Of a stretch of 64,000 nucleotides of DNA, positions 44,681 through 56,970 are shown one piece after another (within the stretch, counting starts at the first letter, position 1; each line of letters opens with the position of its first letter). A model generated the notes under the pieces. It was not told the origin of the DNA and made no database searches. It worked only from the letters and a program-made list of their open reading frames with translations. Source of the DNA: Morinoia aosen (taxonomy: Eukaryota > Arthropoda > Malacostraca > Amphipoda > Talitridae); assembly GCA_030386875.1 (NCBI GenBank), contig CM059564.1, positions 48,752,075-48,816,074 of the forward strand. Reading direction: 5' to 3'. The translations under genes were made by a program, and so were the position numbers.

Positions 44681-45650
44681 GATAGATATGTTCCCGATTT
44701 CCAAAATCTACAATGAGGAGAAACGCTCTACTCAAAGCCGTTACTCCTTCAGTGAATATTTTACTTTTCCACGTGAATCATCATAGTTCTTTTAGCATCT
44801 CACTTAGATTTGAAGCTAGGATTACGAAGGAAAAACTTGCATTTGTTATAACAAGCACTACAGCCGATGCTTCTAGCTCAGCGCAGGGCGCTCATAAGCA
44901 AGTACCCCAAAAATTCCGATAAGATCATTTGCGTGTGGACCGACCGTATTCTGACGACGGCCGATACTGACCACGGTTTAATAAGTGCAATTTATTAAGC
45001 CATGAAAGTGACCAGCGGACGTCACCTGCTCCCAAACTGCCCGTATTTTGAAGGTGATCTGTTGGGTGAGCGCGCATGCTACCGTTAGACTTGGACGTCA
45101 ACGAGAGAGCTTTACGATATTACGGAACTTCAACATGCGTTAGAGTGTCTGGGGAAATCTTTGGGAATTTTGAGATGGTGAGCTACGCAGCCCGTCCTGT
45201 GGTGAACTGTTAAAAGTGACGGCATTGTTCTGGTGAATCTGTCGAACCCCTTTGAGTGCATGTAAAAGTTTCTGTTTGCATACATTTATATTTATGAAAT
45301 AAGTACGTGTTTATACAAATTTATGTATTATATTACATATTATGGCAACAAAATAAATTTTTCGTAAAAACTTTTTAGTTTGCCGCACACTGGCCTCAAG
45401 TGTGATTTTTTACAGCTAAAGGTTTTAACTGGTAATTGAAATCAGAGTATTTGTTTGATTCTCTTCGATTTCCGGCAGTTATTTCTTCACTATTGGTAAC
45501 TTTGCCTATCAATTTCAGCAACTTAAAATAAAATAAAAAATAAACTATGGGTGCATAAAGAAAATCCTTTCACATATTTGTGAGTATTCATTATTATGAT
45601 TACTCTTGGTAGTGTTTTCTCTTTTAATTTCAATTGTGGTGTTAATTTAT
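44681..45650. other. Intergenic AT-rich DNA
   Basis: Nothing supported beyond a small frame at 44713-44922. Confidence 0.5.
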
Positions 45651-45654
45651 CCGT

Positions 45655-45720
45655 TTGGGTTAGATTATGTTGGATTAGGGTCTGTTGTTAAGCTAAGTGG
45701 GACTAGGCTTGATTCATTAA
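45655..45720 (+). repeat. Short TTAGG-like tract
   Basis: GGGTTAGATTATGTTGGATT and AGGGTCTGTTGTTAAGC; weakly periodic, TTAGG sense. Confidence 0.4.
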
Positions 45721-46654
45721 AAATTTCAACCTAATTCCTAATCATGAAACCCTAACTAGCACTGAGATGCAACTTAAAATCGATGACGGTAGGAATGTGC
45801 ATAAACATGTAAATTTTTTGTATTCGTCGAAAATCAACATTTGAGTCTTCTCGGTTGTAACAATCGGAATCTCGAAAGCCTAAAGTTTGGGGCCATTGCA
45901 AGACCTTCATTTATTCGATAATTGATGTGCAAAAAATGTCCGATTCCCCAAATTTTCACTATATTTTTTACTGTGGTTTTACCCTTACAAGCTTGAGTTA
46001 TCACCAGGACATTAGTTTTGTTCAAAACAGACGTGTTAAATTGTTTCATTCTTTTCGTCAGCTTTGCTCTTCCAGGTCAGTCACTGAAGAAATGAAGTGG
46101 TCAGCGAGGTCTAGGTTGTCCTACAAAGCCACTCATTTTCCCAGCATTGCCATCTCGCTGCTCTGTCCACTTCAGGGACGAGTTTAAATTTGGCTTTTTT
46201 TCGCCACTCGCGCATTCGAACGAGCTCCACAATCCCATTAGAGGCTGAAGAACGAGCAATAATTTAAGCTCGTTTTCGTTGTCCGTGGCCGCCAGTTCCT
46301 TGACGATTCCTAAACTCTTCTGCTGCTTTTTCGTTGTATGCTTCTTTTCAATGGGAACAAACATCCTAAGCTCTTCTGCCATGCTACGTTTCGATGGAAA
46401 CAAAAAAAATGTTCACCTAGTTACTCGCGTCATTCATGCCGTGATACGTACGTTGTAAGTACACATTAGCGTAGTACGTTGTTAAGTGCGTGTGTTTCAC
46501 TAATTTCTTCAATATTCATGTAGTCATCACATACGCTTTTCTCATTTAACGGCAAAGTGTTTTAAAAATGATGTTAAATTTTAGGCTGACCATAGTTTTA
46601 AAAGTACTTACAACAGGTGTTTTCGTCTGGCAGACTTGGACGAGTGATGGCAAG

Positions 46655-46770
46655 TTGTTAGGTTTGCGTAGATTAGTTGAGGTTAAGTTATGTTAGCCAA
46701 TGGCTACATCAAATTAGTTCAGTTACTTTAGTATGGTGAGGTTAGTTTGGTTGTGTTTAGTTAGTTAGAG
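46655..46770 (+). repeat. Short TTAGG-like tract
   Basis: GTTAGGTTTGCG, GAGGTTAAGTTATGTTAG and GTGAGGTTAGTTTGG. Confidence 0.5.
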
Positions 46771-46794
46771 ACTGTGATACTGTTGCCTCACACA

Positions 46795-47345
46795 ACAGTC
46801 ACACACACACACACACCGCCCCTCCCCTCTCTCACACCAGTCACACACATACACACACCACCACTCCCCTCTCACACACCAGTCACACAATACACACCGC
46901 CACTCCCCTCTCACACACCAGTCACACAACATACACCGCCACTCCCTCTCACACACCAGTCACACAACACACACCGCCACACCCCTCTTATACACCATTC
47001 ACACACACACACCGTCACTCCCCTCTCACACACCAGTCACACAATACACACCGCCACTCCCCTCTCACACACCAGTCACACAACATACACCGCCACTCCC
47101 CTCTCACACACCAGTCACACAACACACACCGCCACTCCCCTCTCACACACCAGTCACACAACACACACCACCACTCCCCTCTCACACACCAGTCACATAA
47201 CACACACCGCCACTCCCCTCTCACACACAAGTCACACAACACACACCGCCACTCCCCTCTCACACCCCAGTCACACAACACACACCGCCACTTCCCTCTC
47301 ACACACCAGTCACATAACACACACCGCCACTCCCCTCGCACACAC
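46795..47345. repeat. Minisatellite, 39-bp unit, about 14 copies, from a CA-rich seed
   Basis: The unit is CACACACCAGTCACACAACA followed by CACACCGCCACTCCCCTCT. The first part starts as a pure (CA)n run at 46799-46816, suggesting growth from a microsatellite. The unit is a multiple of three, so the His/Thr/Pro and Cys/Trp/Arg repeat frames on either strand are artefacts. Confidence 0.96.
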
Positions 47346-48471
47346 GCCGGTTTACGACACTCTCCTAGAGAGCATTTTGCTGTATCCAGCCCTGGCCCGA
47401 GGCAAAGGCTGCCTCTACGTCCTGGACTCCTTCAAATGCGCCTACTTTTGTTCTAAGCCTGCATGCAGTACGGCGAGCCTGAGTTGAGCTTAGGAAATCT
47501 TTGATTTTGTCGAGGATTTTCTCGTTCGTATGACGGAGCTTCAATGGAATTGGCCGGGTAAGTAACTCGCGAGGATGCCGCAAGAGGAGGGGCTTGTCAT
47601 GACAATAAATTTTGAGAATAAACTGTACCGAAAGATAAAGTAGTTTTGCAACGTAAGTTTTTGTCTTCTAGTAGTTGATTTACTGCTTGAGAGAAATTGA
47701 TTTTAATTTGAGAATTTAGTTTTGGATTGCACTCTTAAAGCAAAGGGTCAGCAAAAAACAACAAAATTAATTTGAACTGGAAATAATCTTTCAGCAGAAA
47801 AAAGGCGCAGTTTTCCTATCGTATTTGAGTAGCTGACAGAAAATCTTCATCAATGAGCACAACTTAGTGTAATATATTTATCGGATTCACACACATTCTA
47901 TGAGAGCATAACGAATCAACAAGTGTTTCCTATTTTGGGAGCAAATGAATTATTCTGCTTATAATTTGTCATTTGTCACTCTCCCCAACTCAATTAATGT
48001 AGCTGGTAGATACAATATTTCAAGAAATTAGAATTTCCATGGCAGTTATTCTCACACACATTCATCAACTCAGTCATCCCACCTTATTTTTCTAATTAAA
48101 ATATTTTGAGTATTAGCTAATTCAAAGAAGTATCGAGATATGGTAACATGAAGCTACAAAGTATGTGAAGAATAATAAATCATTTGAGCAGCCTCTATGT
48201 GATCTCTTTCGACTAGTCTTTTTCTAGCACAAATGCGACTGCGGCCTTACGAAATGACTGCGCACTTCACAGCATTCCTTTCTGAAAATCTCAGAGCTAG
48301 TGGAAGTTACTTATTTTATTTCAGTATTTTAGTCAGACTTGTATGATCGGTCCATTGTCAGAAAATTAGCTTAGGAGTTTGCAAATTACACAGAGAGCTG
48401 ATATTGATTCGGTATCAATTGTTATTGATATTGATAAGGTGCCAAGTTTTCTTACCGAATATCAGTCAATA
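47346..48471. other. Intergenic DNA, no supported gene
   Basis: Ordinary AT-rich sequence after a GC-richer 47350-47480. Confidence 0.5.
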
Positions 48472-48560
48472 CGGCAACACATGAGTGTGTTATGAGTATA
48501 CGACCGTATAAACAAATGAGTGTGTTATGACAATACCGGAACACATAGGTGTGTTGCTCT
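48472..48560. repeat. Three spaced copies of an ATGAGTGTGTTATGA word
   Basis: ATGAGTGTGTTATGA occurs at about 48482 and 48516, with a weaker ATAGGTGTGTTGCTC at 48547, and intervening CCGTATAA / ACCGGAACAC words. Confidence 0.75.
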
Positions 48561-50065
48561 GGAAAATGACGTAGGAGACTGTCATTTGCGTTAATTTCTG
48601 GTGAGTAAGTCGTTAATTAAGCAAACAAGCCTAACAAAGCAATAACACAGCTGTAACTACGCTGACTGTCGCTTGGGAGGAGGTTTGCTCACACGGGCAA
48701 ATCTCGCGCATTAGCTTCTGTTTCTGTCTCCTCTGAAGGACGAACTTTACCGCTCCTGCCTCGCTCCGACGCCTCTCGGCGAGTACAAAAGACGATAAGA
48801 AGTTTTTCGATATCGGAATTCGCCTCATCGAAAGCGAGCGGGCCACACTGAAGTGCTTTCTCGTCTCTTGGATTAAAATTGCACGCTTGTGACGACCATT
48901 AGAGCTTTTTCCCAACTCAGAACTTAGCAAATACAAGGAAAAGCTGCCCATTTCTGAATGAAGTGCAATGTTATGAAGTATTCATTATCATTTTTCTGCC
49001 ACATTCTACATCGTAGATAAAAATGGTACTGTAAAGAATTCCGTTTTTGCGGAAAACAAATTTTTCAATAATTTCTTGATGAGATTGGAAAGTTTGTGGG
49101 ACGCATCAAGACGAGAAATTATGACACATGCTTGAAGCTCATGCATGCTCATCTTAAGAACTGACCTCCCAGTGACGCAAAAGCCAAAGCAATGTCTTCT
49201 ACCAGACCTCAAACTTTGCCCTTTTTTAGCAACGTCTATGGAGTTCTTGGAACCATTGCAAAATTATCTTGCACCTCTGCAAAGTTTACTTCAAATTCCA
49301 TTGGAAGTTTTCCATTAAAAGTTAGAGGGAGAACGTGACGAACTGCGATGAAGGCACTCCTCGAAGCGCTGTCTTCTGGCGCCTCTCAGACAAACACGGC
49401 GTCGCTGCCGCTCCATAACAACTCGAAGCGACCGAAAATAGGCAACATCGTGTTTACCTCAACTTAACTTCGTGTCTTTACCTTCAAATTAACTGGTGTG
49501 AAGGAATAAAAAGGACTGGCCATTTTGCTAGCTGTTCATTCTGGCAATGGTGTTTTTAGCAGTAAACTCATCTGGTTATATCTTGAAAACCGTTGCGCCG
49601 GTTAAGGTAAAGGGCGCATCTGAAAGTATGAACATGAGCCGAGACACTCTACAACTCAAAGTTAGTCAAATATCACATGGAAAATTTATCAAATCACAAT
49701 GAGAGAAACTCTACAAACCATTTGTGGTACGTCCCTGCAAGATATATTGCAATTTCGTACAAACGTATCTCCTCACTCTAAAAACGTATCATAAAATTAA
49801 CGCTTCGAAGTTATCAAACACGTGCTTTGGAGGTGCTTGAGAAGTTTGTGAGCAAGTTTTAGTGAGCGAATCGGTTAGTAATTTGACAATTTGTCCTAAG
49901 TTATTCCCTAGAGGTGTAACTATGTATTAAATTTCAAAAAAGGACGTTTTATTGACAAAAGTCAATCCATCAAGGCTGCAGAAGGATGAATTTTCAAGAC
50001 AGCAGGGATTGTGACAGAAGTATGAAAAATACAAATTCATCTTTTTTCAATCTCTTCTCTTGTTG
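48561..50065. other. Intergenic DNA, no supported gene
   Basis: Minus frames at 48631-48951 and 49006-49212 show no domain. Confidence 0.45.
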
Positions 50066-50290
50066 TTAACCTAAGTCCACTAAAATTATTCTGTTTTCCT
50101 CGGAACAAATGAGATTCAACCGCAGGTTGGTGTGGGCCACGTCTAACTGTCTTGCAGTTTCTTTAGTGGTAAAAGTAGCATTCTTGGACATAAAAATATT
50201 CAATTGAATAGAATCAAGTGTTCTTGAATGACCTTGCTTTGGCTCATATTTTAATGTGAAGTCACCACTTTGATAAGGAAAAAACATCTG
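50066..50290 (-). pseudogene. Mariner-like transposase N-terminal fragment
   Basis: The minus-strand frame reads MFFPYQSGDFTLKYEPKQGH, SRTLDSIQLNIFMSKNATFT, TKETARQLDVAHTNLRLNL. This matches the mariner transposase layout, in which a conserved F-x-SGDF-x-L-x-x-x-P-x-x-G-x-x-x-x-L linker is followed by the second helix-turn-helix (N-x-T-x-T-x-x-E-x-A-x-x-L-x-V-x-H-T). These helices bind the terminal repeats. The frame ends soon after, before the WVPHEL motif, and no DDD catalytic core follows. The usual GRP after the linker is GHS. It is a short, dead remnant. Confidence 0.7.
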
Positions 50291-52254
50291 TAACTTCTTT
50301 CACTCATTACCTCATCCCCATAAATGTTATGAATAGATTTAACTCCTACAATTCCATTAACACCTTTATGTCTCATGTACAATAGAACATTTATTATGCT
50401 ATCTTTAGACAGGACAAGCATGGATGCCAATATTTATGGAAAATATGAGCGTAACAGAGATAATAAGGAATAAAATTGTTTAGTGGAATCACAGAAATAT
50501 GTATATCATTCTTATAACTGAATATAAATAACTAACAAATATAATTTTAAACATCCGTAAAAATATCGGATATTACTTTTGAATCAATCTGACAGTTCAT
50601 AAACTGGAAACTAATGTATCTCAAATGAAGTGACTTGCATGTAATATTTATCGCCTTTTTATTACACAAATCATAATTTTCACACATGTTATTAGAGCTT
50701 TTTTGTCCAAAAAACAGCGTATTGCATGATTGAAATGCTTAGTCCTACGAGGCAGAAGTTCACCGCTGGTCTAATGTCATGCATCAGTGAGACGCACTAG
50801 GCAAGAATCCCGTAAGATAAAAACATTGCATCTCACACAAGCTAGCAAATACTAAACTCAGCAGTGCAGGACGTTCACCCAGGCAACCCTCGCAATTCCG
50901 AGAAAAAAACAGGAACCCTGAGTTCGATGACTTCAAATTCCTCTGTAGGATGACAGGAGAAATGTTGTGGACAGCAACAACTTTTGCAGGGCTGGAGGCA
51001 AGGCTCGCATAATTAGCTGTGATCAGCTCCCAGTCAACCGAGCAAAATAAAGGCGGCACCATAATTACGTCTGGAAATGGTGTCAGTTTTTAAACCTTCG
51101 TGCGTTGGTGAACAAGGACGGTCTGTTGAATCTCTGCCTCGCAAAAGGAAACTTAAACTAACTGTTTCATCATCACTTTTCGTTTTATACTAATTAAGGA
51201 CATGCCTACAATATCGAAGTGGGCTCTCTTCTGTATTTTACATGATTTAAGTTTTAAAATGTGAGATTTGAACATGGTAACGATTTGATCCATGCGATGG
51301 GTTACAAAATTTTTAAAATTTTTAGCAATGTTTGTGAAATTATTATCATCATCATCACTAATTCTACGGTGAAATGTTGTTCATGGCGATTGCTGTAGAC
51401 CAGCCGTCAAGCTGGATCGATGCTTACCTAACAACGCTGAGAAGTTATTGTAGAATGGAACTTTCGGTGAAGTCATGTTCAAATTATTTGAAAATTTGTC
51501 TCAGAAGATATGTAAGGGCTTATGAATATCATACTTCGGAATTTACTTAGGAACTGGTAATCATAGTGCTCTAAGGCGCATATTTTTCGTGGTATGTATG
51601 ACTTTATTTGCAAGCTCACATGTTGAAAAAAGATTTTCATTTGAAAAAAATTTAATTTCTGAATGTACAAAAAAAAATATTCTGTAGCTATTGAATATGA
51701 ATGAAAATGATCTAATATTCAAAAACTCACTTCTAATTTTGCATGCCAGTCTTGAACCAGGAATTTTACTCGGAACCAATTTTTCACAGATAAACTTCTC
51801 AACTAAATTTTGAACTTTTCAGTCTCCTCGCAAAGCTACACATAAAATCCATAAAGTGCTCTAAAAAAGAATCACGCTGATTATTGCAAAGCTCAATTTG
51901 GCTGGAATCAAGGCCGCTGCATTCCTAAAGCCTAAAAAGAGTGTTCATTCACAAGGAAACAGGGGGTCGAGCTGCCACTTGAGTTTGAGTGCTGCCTCGA
52001 GGGAGTATGTGGAGTCCCACGCGTTCAGCAGCACACCCGCAGGTGGGGCCGGTACAGGAGTGGAGACTTGCTCACTCCACCAGTGATTGTACCTGCTCTC
52101 TCCACCGGCGTGGAGTGACCGCAGCATCTTATTCCTCAAAACTAGATAAAATAAATTCCGACACTGATGAAAATAAACTATGTTGCACAACGTAGTATTA
52201 CACTACTACCATTTAATGCATAGTAACACGACACTTAGATTCATTCTAAGGAAA
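50291..52254. other. Intergenic AT-rich DNA
   Basis: Frames at 50784-51062 (minus) and 51898-52190 (both strands) have no motif I recognise. Confidence 0.45.
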
Positions 52255-52440
52255 TATTAGATAGTTAAATCCTGGTAGTATATTCCGTAGAGTTTTCAGG
52301 ATACTAGAGCTTCGTTCCATCAGCGTATTAGATAGTTAAATTCTGGGAGTATATTCCGTAGAGTTTTCATGTTCCTCCTGCCCCGTTCATAAGCGTATTA
52401 GATAGTTAAATCCTAGTAGTATGTTCCGTAGAGTTATTGA
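52255..52440. repeat. Tandem repeat, 70-bp unit, 3 copies
   Basis: TATTAGATAGTTAAATCCTG with GTAGTATATTCCGTAGAGTT starts at 52255, 52326 and 52396. The tails after GAGTT differ between copies. Confidence 0.93.
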
Positions 52441-52611
52441 AAGCCTCTTCATGCCCATCATTTGCTTGATTTGAATTAGAACACGATTGGTATGCGAGCT
52501 TCATACAAAATTCAGCACTTCTTTTCGAAGATAAATTACCTCACCATCTTGTTGACTAACATACCTCGAGTTCATAAATGATAAAACAAAGAGATTTTAT
52601 CATCTCTCCAG

Positions 52612-52654
52612 GTGAGCCAAGACCTGCAACTCATGTGGATGGTGACGACACGAC
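52612..52654 (+). CDS. Weak candidate micro-exon
   Basis: Forty-three bases lie between a good acceptor (TTATCATCTCTCCAG) and donor GTAAGTAT. One frame reads EPRPATHVDGDDT. The splice signals are the strongest adjacent pair I noticed, but the peptide is too short to judge. Confidence 0.13.
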
Positions 52655-53072
52655 GTAAGTATCCCATGTAATCATCAGTCAAGAAATTCTATAAGCGACA
52701 TATTTAATTTCTAAACGCAAAACATTTTCGACGAATAACATTGAGTGTTGTTTAGTACTCATAGTACACCACATTTATATTCACGGAGCTTCTATTTCCC
52801 AGGAGTGACTCATCATATTTTTTAAATGAAGTCCTGAAAATCAAATGTTTGTGAGCTTAAATAAAGCATCAATTGAAAAAATTAATGATGTAAGGAGACT
52901 TGAACATTTTTGAATTAATCCATGGAAAGTTAGTTTTAAGGAACTTAACCAAAACCTCTCCTTGCCTGAGTGGTCTGCACCTAACTTGATCAAACCGCTT
53001 CGCAATTGAAGGGACTTACTAAATCATATAACATTTGAGGAGCAAAAACTGAAAACATTCTGTAATAAAATA
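52655..53072. other. Spacer, no feature seen
   Basis: AT-rich sequence between the putative donor site and the 25-bp array. Confidence 0.5.
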
Positions 53073-53905
53073 TCCCTGATCCTGTCCTGTCTGGACACCC
53101 CTGATCCTGTCCTGCCTGGACACCCCTGATCCTGTCCTGCCTGGACACCCCTGATCCTGTCCTGCCTGGACACCCCTGATCCTGTCCTACCTGGACACCC
53201 CTGATCCTGTCCTGCCTGGACACCCCTGATCCTGTCCTGCCTGGACACCCCTGATCCTGTCCTGCCTGGACACCCCTGATCCTGTCCTGCCTGGACACCC
53301 CTGATCCTGTCCTACCTGGACACCCCTGATCCTGTCCTGCCTGGACACCCCTGATCCTGTCCTGCCTGGACACCCCTGATCCTGTCCTGCCTGGACACCC
53401 CTGATCCTGTCCTACCTGGACACCCCTGATCCTGTCCTACCTGGACACCCCTGATCCTGTCCTACCTGGACACCCCTGATCCTGTCCTGCCTGGACACCC
53501 CTGATCCTGTCCTACCTGGACACCCCTGATCCTGTCCTGCCTGGACACCCCTGATCCTGTCCTACCTGGACACCCCTGATCCTGTCCTGCCTGGACACCC
53601 CTGATCCAGGACCACCTGGACACCCCTGATCCTGTCCTGCCTGGACACCCCTGATCCTGTCCTGCCTGGACACCCCTGATCCTGTCCTACCTGGACACCC
53701 CTGATCCTGTCCTGCCTGGACACCCCTGATCCTGTCCTACCTGGACACCCCTGATCCTGTCCTGCCTGGACACCCCTGATCCAGGACCGCCTGGACACCC
53801 CTGATCCTGTCCTGCCTCGACACCCCTGATCCTGTCCTGCCTGGACAACCCTGATCCAGGACCGCCTGGACACCCCTGATCCTATCCTGCCTGGACACTC
53901 CTGGA
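53073..53905. repeat. Minisatellite, 25-bp unit, about 33 copies
   Basis: The unit is CCTGATCCTGTCCTGCCTGG followed by ACACC. Two point variants (CCTGCC / CCTACC) intermix, and three units at 53605, 53780 and 53855 carry CCAGGACC in place of CTGTCCT. A 25-bp period cycles through all frames, so the Gly/Arg/Gln repeat frames on the minus strand are artefacts. Confidence 0.97.
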
Positions 53906-54430
53906 CCAGACCGTATTCCAATACCAAGCACTAGACGCCCCAATTTTGCCGGTGTCATCTGGGCCGCCGTAGAAGCCTCCGAAGCTTCTAGAAAATGCCC
54001 TTGTCTTTCTCCAGAACGTTGAACATTTCCGGAGAGAGAATCCAGTTGCAGGGCTTCTGAATTTTTTGAGGTTTCAAGATAAGAAAAACAAAGTTGACTC
54101 ATTTCTCTGACTTGTAATTGTTCAAAATAAGTTCTTCTATATATAATCATACTATTGTAATTTATCTACCTATCGCAACATTAGAGTATTCAATATTAGA
54201 TCTTTTTCTAATAATGATCTGCTATTGTAGTTTTGTGCTTTGAATGTATTTACCAGACTCTGAAGCTCTTGTTGTTGACCTGCTAGTTTCATTGTCACCT
54301 TCCAATTCCTGCCATTAGCAGTAACATAGGGCAAATTTAATGCATTTTTCTTAAAACAAACAATTAGTCGTACTCTAAATAAATAGAATTCAAAGTTTAA
54401 GCTTGGTTGAAGTTTAAATAATTCCATTCG
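53906..54430 (-). other. Protein-like minus frames beside the array, unassigned
   Basis: Two minus frames, 54170-54427 (NLPYVTANGRNWKVTMKLAG, then QQQELQSLVNTFKAQNYN) and 53906-54150 (SQLCFSYLETSKNSEALQLD, then SLSGNVQRSGERQGHFLEAS), look protein-like but are separated by a stop and match nothing I know. Confidence 0.25.
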
Positions 54431-56970
54431 CTGTATTTTGGATACGGTCTATTACTAATATCTATCTCAGAGAGAATTGTCTCGTCAACAAGTTTTTCTG
54501 CGGACGTTTTGAATTTAAACTACCACTCGAGACTCGCAAGGTAAGGTTGTTTCTAAAACTAACTTTCTAACCTATAAATTGGTTTATAATTATGCTTTTC
54601 ATGAGAAGTTTTTCGGTTTGTGATGTGTTTTCCTTTAATGTAATGTTGAAAATAAAATTCCCTCAACATTACAATTTCGTCTTTCAAAAGTTCCCACTGC
54701 AGGTCACGATATAACTTACAGAATTTTCTATGAATTTAAGAAATAAGAATAAAATATATTTTTGAGGAAAACGTAAAACTGAATACAAACTCATGCGTTC
54801 ATCATGTTTACTAGAACAGGCCATAAAGTCATGTCAACTGTCTAAAATGATATCCTCTCTCATTTGTGATAGCTCAAACATTATTTTCCAAACAGTTTGA
54901 AAAGGAATAGCACCAACAATTTTGTTTATGACAATTTAATATTCAGGAGTACTAGTTCTAAAATCAAAATTTAAATCTACCAAGTGTACCTTAAAGATCA
55001 AATTTAGGTGAATTTAGACTTATTATTCCATTCCATTATAGTTGAGTTTTTTCATTTACTTAAACCAAACTTTTCCCAATTAACATTCGCTCAATGTTTC
55101 CTACCTAAAAACTCTAGCCCTTCACCTGTTCAAAAATAATTTTGATGTTAATGTACAAGAAAATATGCTTAGAAATACAGTGCTTGCCTATTTTATCAAG
55201 AGTTCATAGTATACGATCATTTAAAAATGATAGTAAAAGTCTCACACGTTTTAATTATCTCATATTCAAAAGATTTGATAGGATACTCTCAAATTTCCCC
55301 TTCTGCCATGTTATTCAAGACCTTTCTCATATTGGTCGACGCAACAAGGCTGGCTCCTAGCCCTACCGCACACACTACGGCCTCTCCGAGCTGGCGCAGC
55401 GTTATGATCGGTCCTAAAGGCCCGTGCCATCATAACGGCGATCCGTCGGATCACTTAGATTTCCGGAATCGCCCAAAAAGGACGCATTCCTCCAGGCATG
55501 AGTTGGACCATCTCTGTGCCGGATTATGATGCACCTGGAGTGTTGCCATCACGACCACACTTCTGCAGAGTGAAATGCTTTCCAGTTAGAATAATTCGTT
55601 TCTATTCGTTCCAGATAAACTCACGTTGATTATTTTTTAGAGAACGTTAAGTTAGTCATTAGAAATTTACATCTGCTAGGTAAGTCCTGTAAGTTAACTG
55701 TACAATTCAATTCCGGTTTAGATCATGTAATTAAGGTTGGAGTTAGACTGGTAATAAAAATGGAAGGTCAAAGCAATGAATGTATTTTGAACATTCATGA
55801 AACTCTCCTGATAAAACCAAATTTGAAGCGTTTTGGCCTCAGACAATCCTGAGAGCTGATGAAGTACATTACGAAATACAAAAATTAGGAAACATTTTTC
55901 TCATTGAAAATCTGAAATCTATTGAGTACCGTGCAGTTTCCTATTCAGTATTGGCAGGGGTTCTGTACTGGGAGCAATTCCAGGTAGCAGTGACAACGCA
56001 GAGATTCTCAAATCTGTGTTACTCAGCTTTCTTGCCTAGATCAAAATTTGTGCCGCTGAAACTGCACTATAACTGCGATCAAAATCTTTTCTGACTGAAT
56101 TGTAATATAATGATTTGTAACAAGAAGAACCAACGTTATAGAGAACATTTGTTAAGCAAACGTTTCGGAATAAACTAATTCCAATTTCAATGCTTGAAAA
56201 AAAAATTTTTTCCACAATTGGTTCTTCTCTTTATTTTGAGAATAAGATTCCTTAAGAATCCCCCTATTAGTAATACTATGATTTGTTGCAATGTAATGAT
56301 AATATCCTGCCAAATATTAACAATATCATGTAAAATATTAACAACATCATGTCATATATTAATAATATTTGTCAAAACTGGCTCACTTATGACAAATCCT
56401 CATATTCTGCTGTGAGAGAACACTCTAATTAATTTAATTATTCTATTTCAGTTAGTTTATATTTTATCGTAGAAAACTAGTAATTTTTCACATAGATGAG
56501 AATCGTTTAATAGTTGTACATTTATAAAAATAATTTCTTTCTAAATAACAACAGCTTTAGTTCCCAATCCTCTTTATGTTTGTGAATTAGGGTCAGCATA
56601 TAACATCATGGTTTTGTTTATTAGTACAGAAATATGTACATCAACTTTTTATTTGAGTTTATCCCAGAACTATTTGAATGCACGTCATAGCCTAGTGCTG
56701 AAATGTTTGGAAACCAGCATGCTTGGGTGGTGAAGGTTAGGGCTTGTCAAAAGTGTAAGATAAATGTTTGACATGATTTAACTCACTTGTTAATTTTTTT
56801 TGTGTGTTTGCTTGGCCTAAAATCTAAGCTTCTTTTCTCAGCGTCGAACAGGTTTGGAGCAAAACATTTGTAAATAAATACACGAGTATAAAACAATACT
56901 GTTTTACAAAAAGATGGTTACAAATAGGCAAAAATATAAAATATTTCTGCAAAAATATAAAATATTTCAG
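54431..56970. other. Intergenic DNA, GC-rich patch at 55340-55540
   Basis: The GC-rich patch (GGCCCGTGCCATCATAACGG and neighbours) keeps a plus frame open (55227-55529) without a motif. A stretch at about 55790-56092 is open for about 100 codons without an early ATG (GNIFLIENLKSIEYRAVSYS); unproven. The region ends in an acceptor-like AAATATTTCAG at 56960-56970. Confidence 0.4.

Noticed and set aside
46765-47487. 237-codon His/Thr/Pro frame and Cys/Trp/Arg minus-strand frames
   Set aside because: Artefacts of the 39-bp CA-rich array.
52990-54150. Collagen-like or Gly/Arg/Gln repeat frames on the minus strand
   Set aside because: Produced by the 25-bp array, which passes through all frames; no unique flanking domain.
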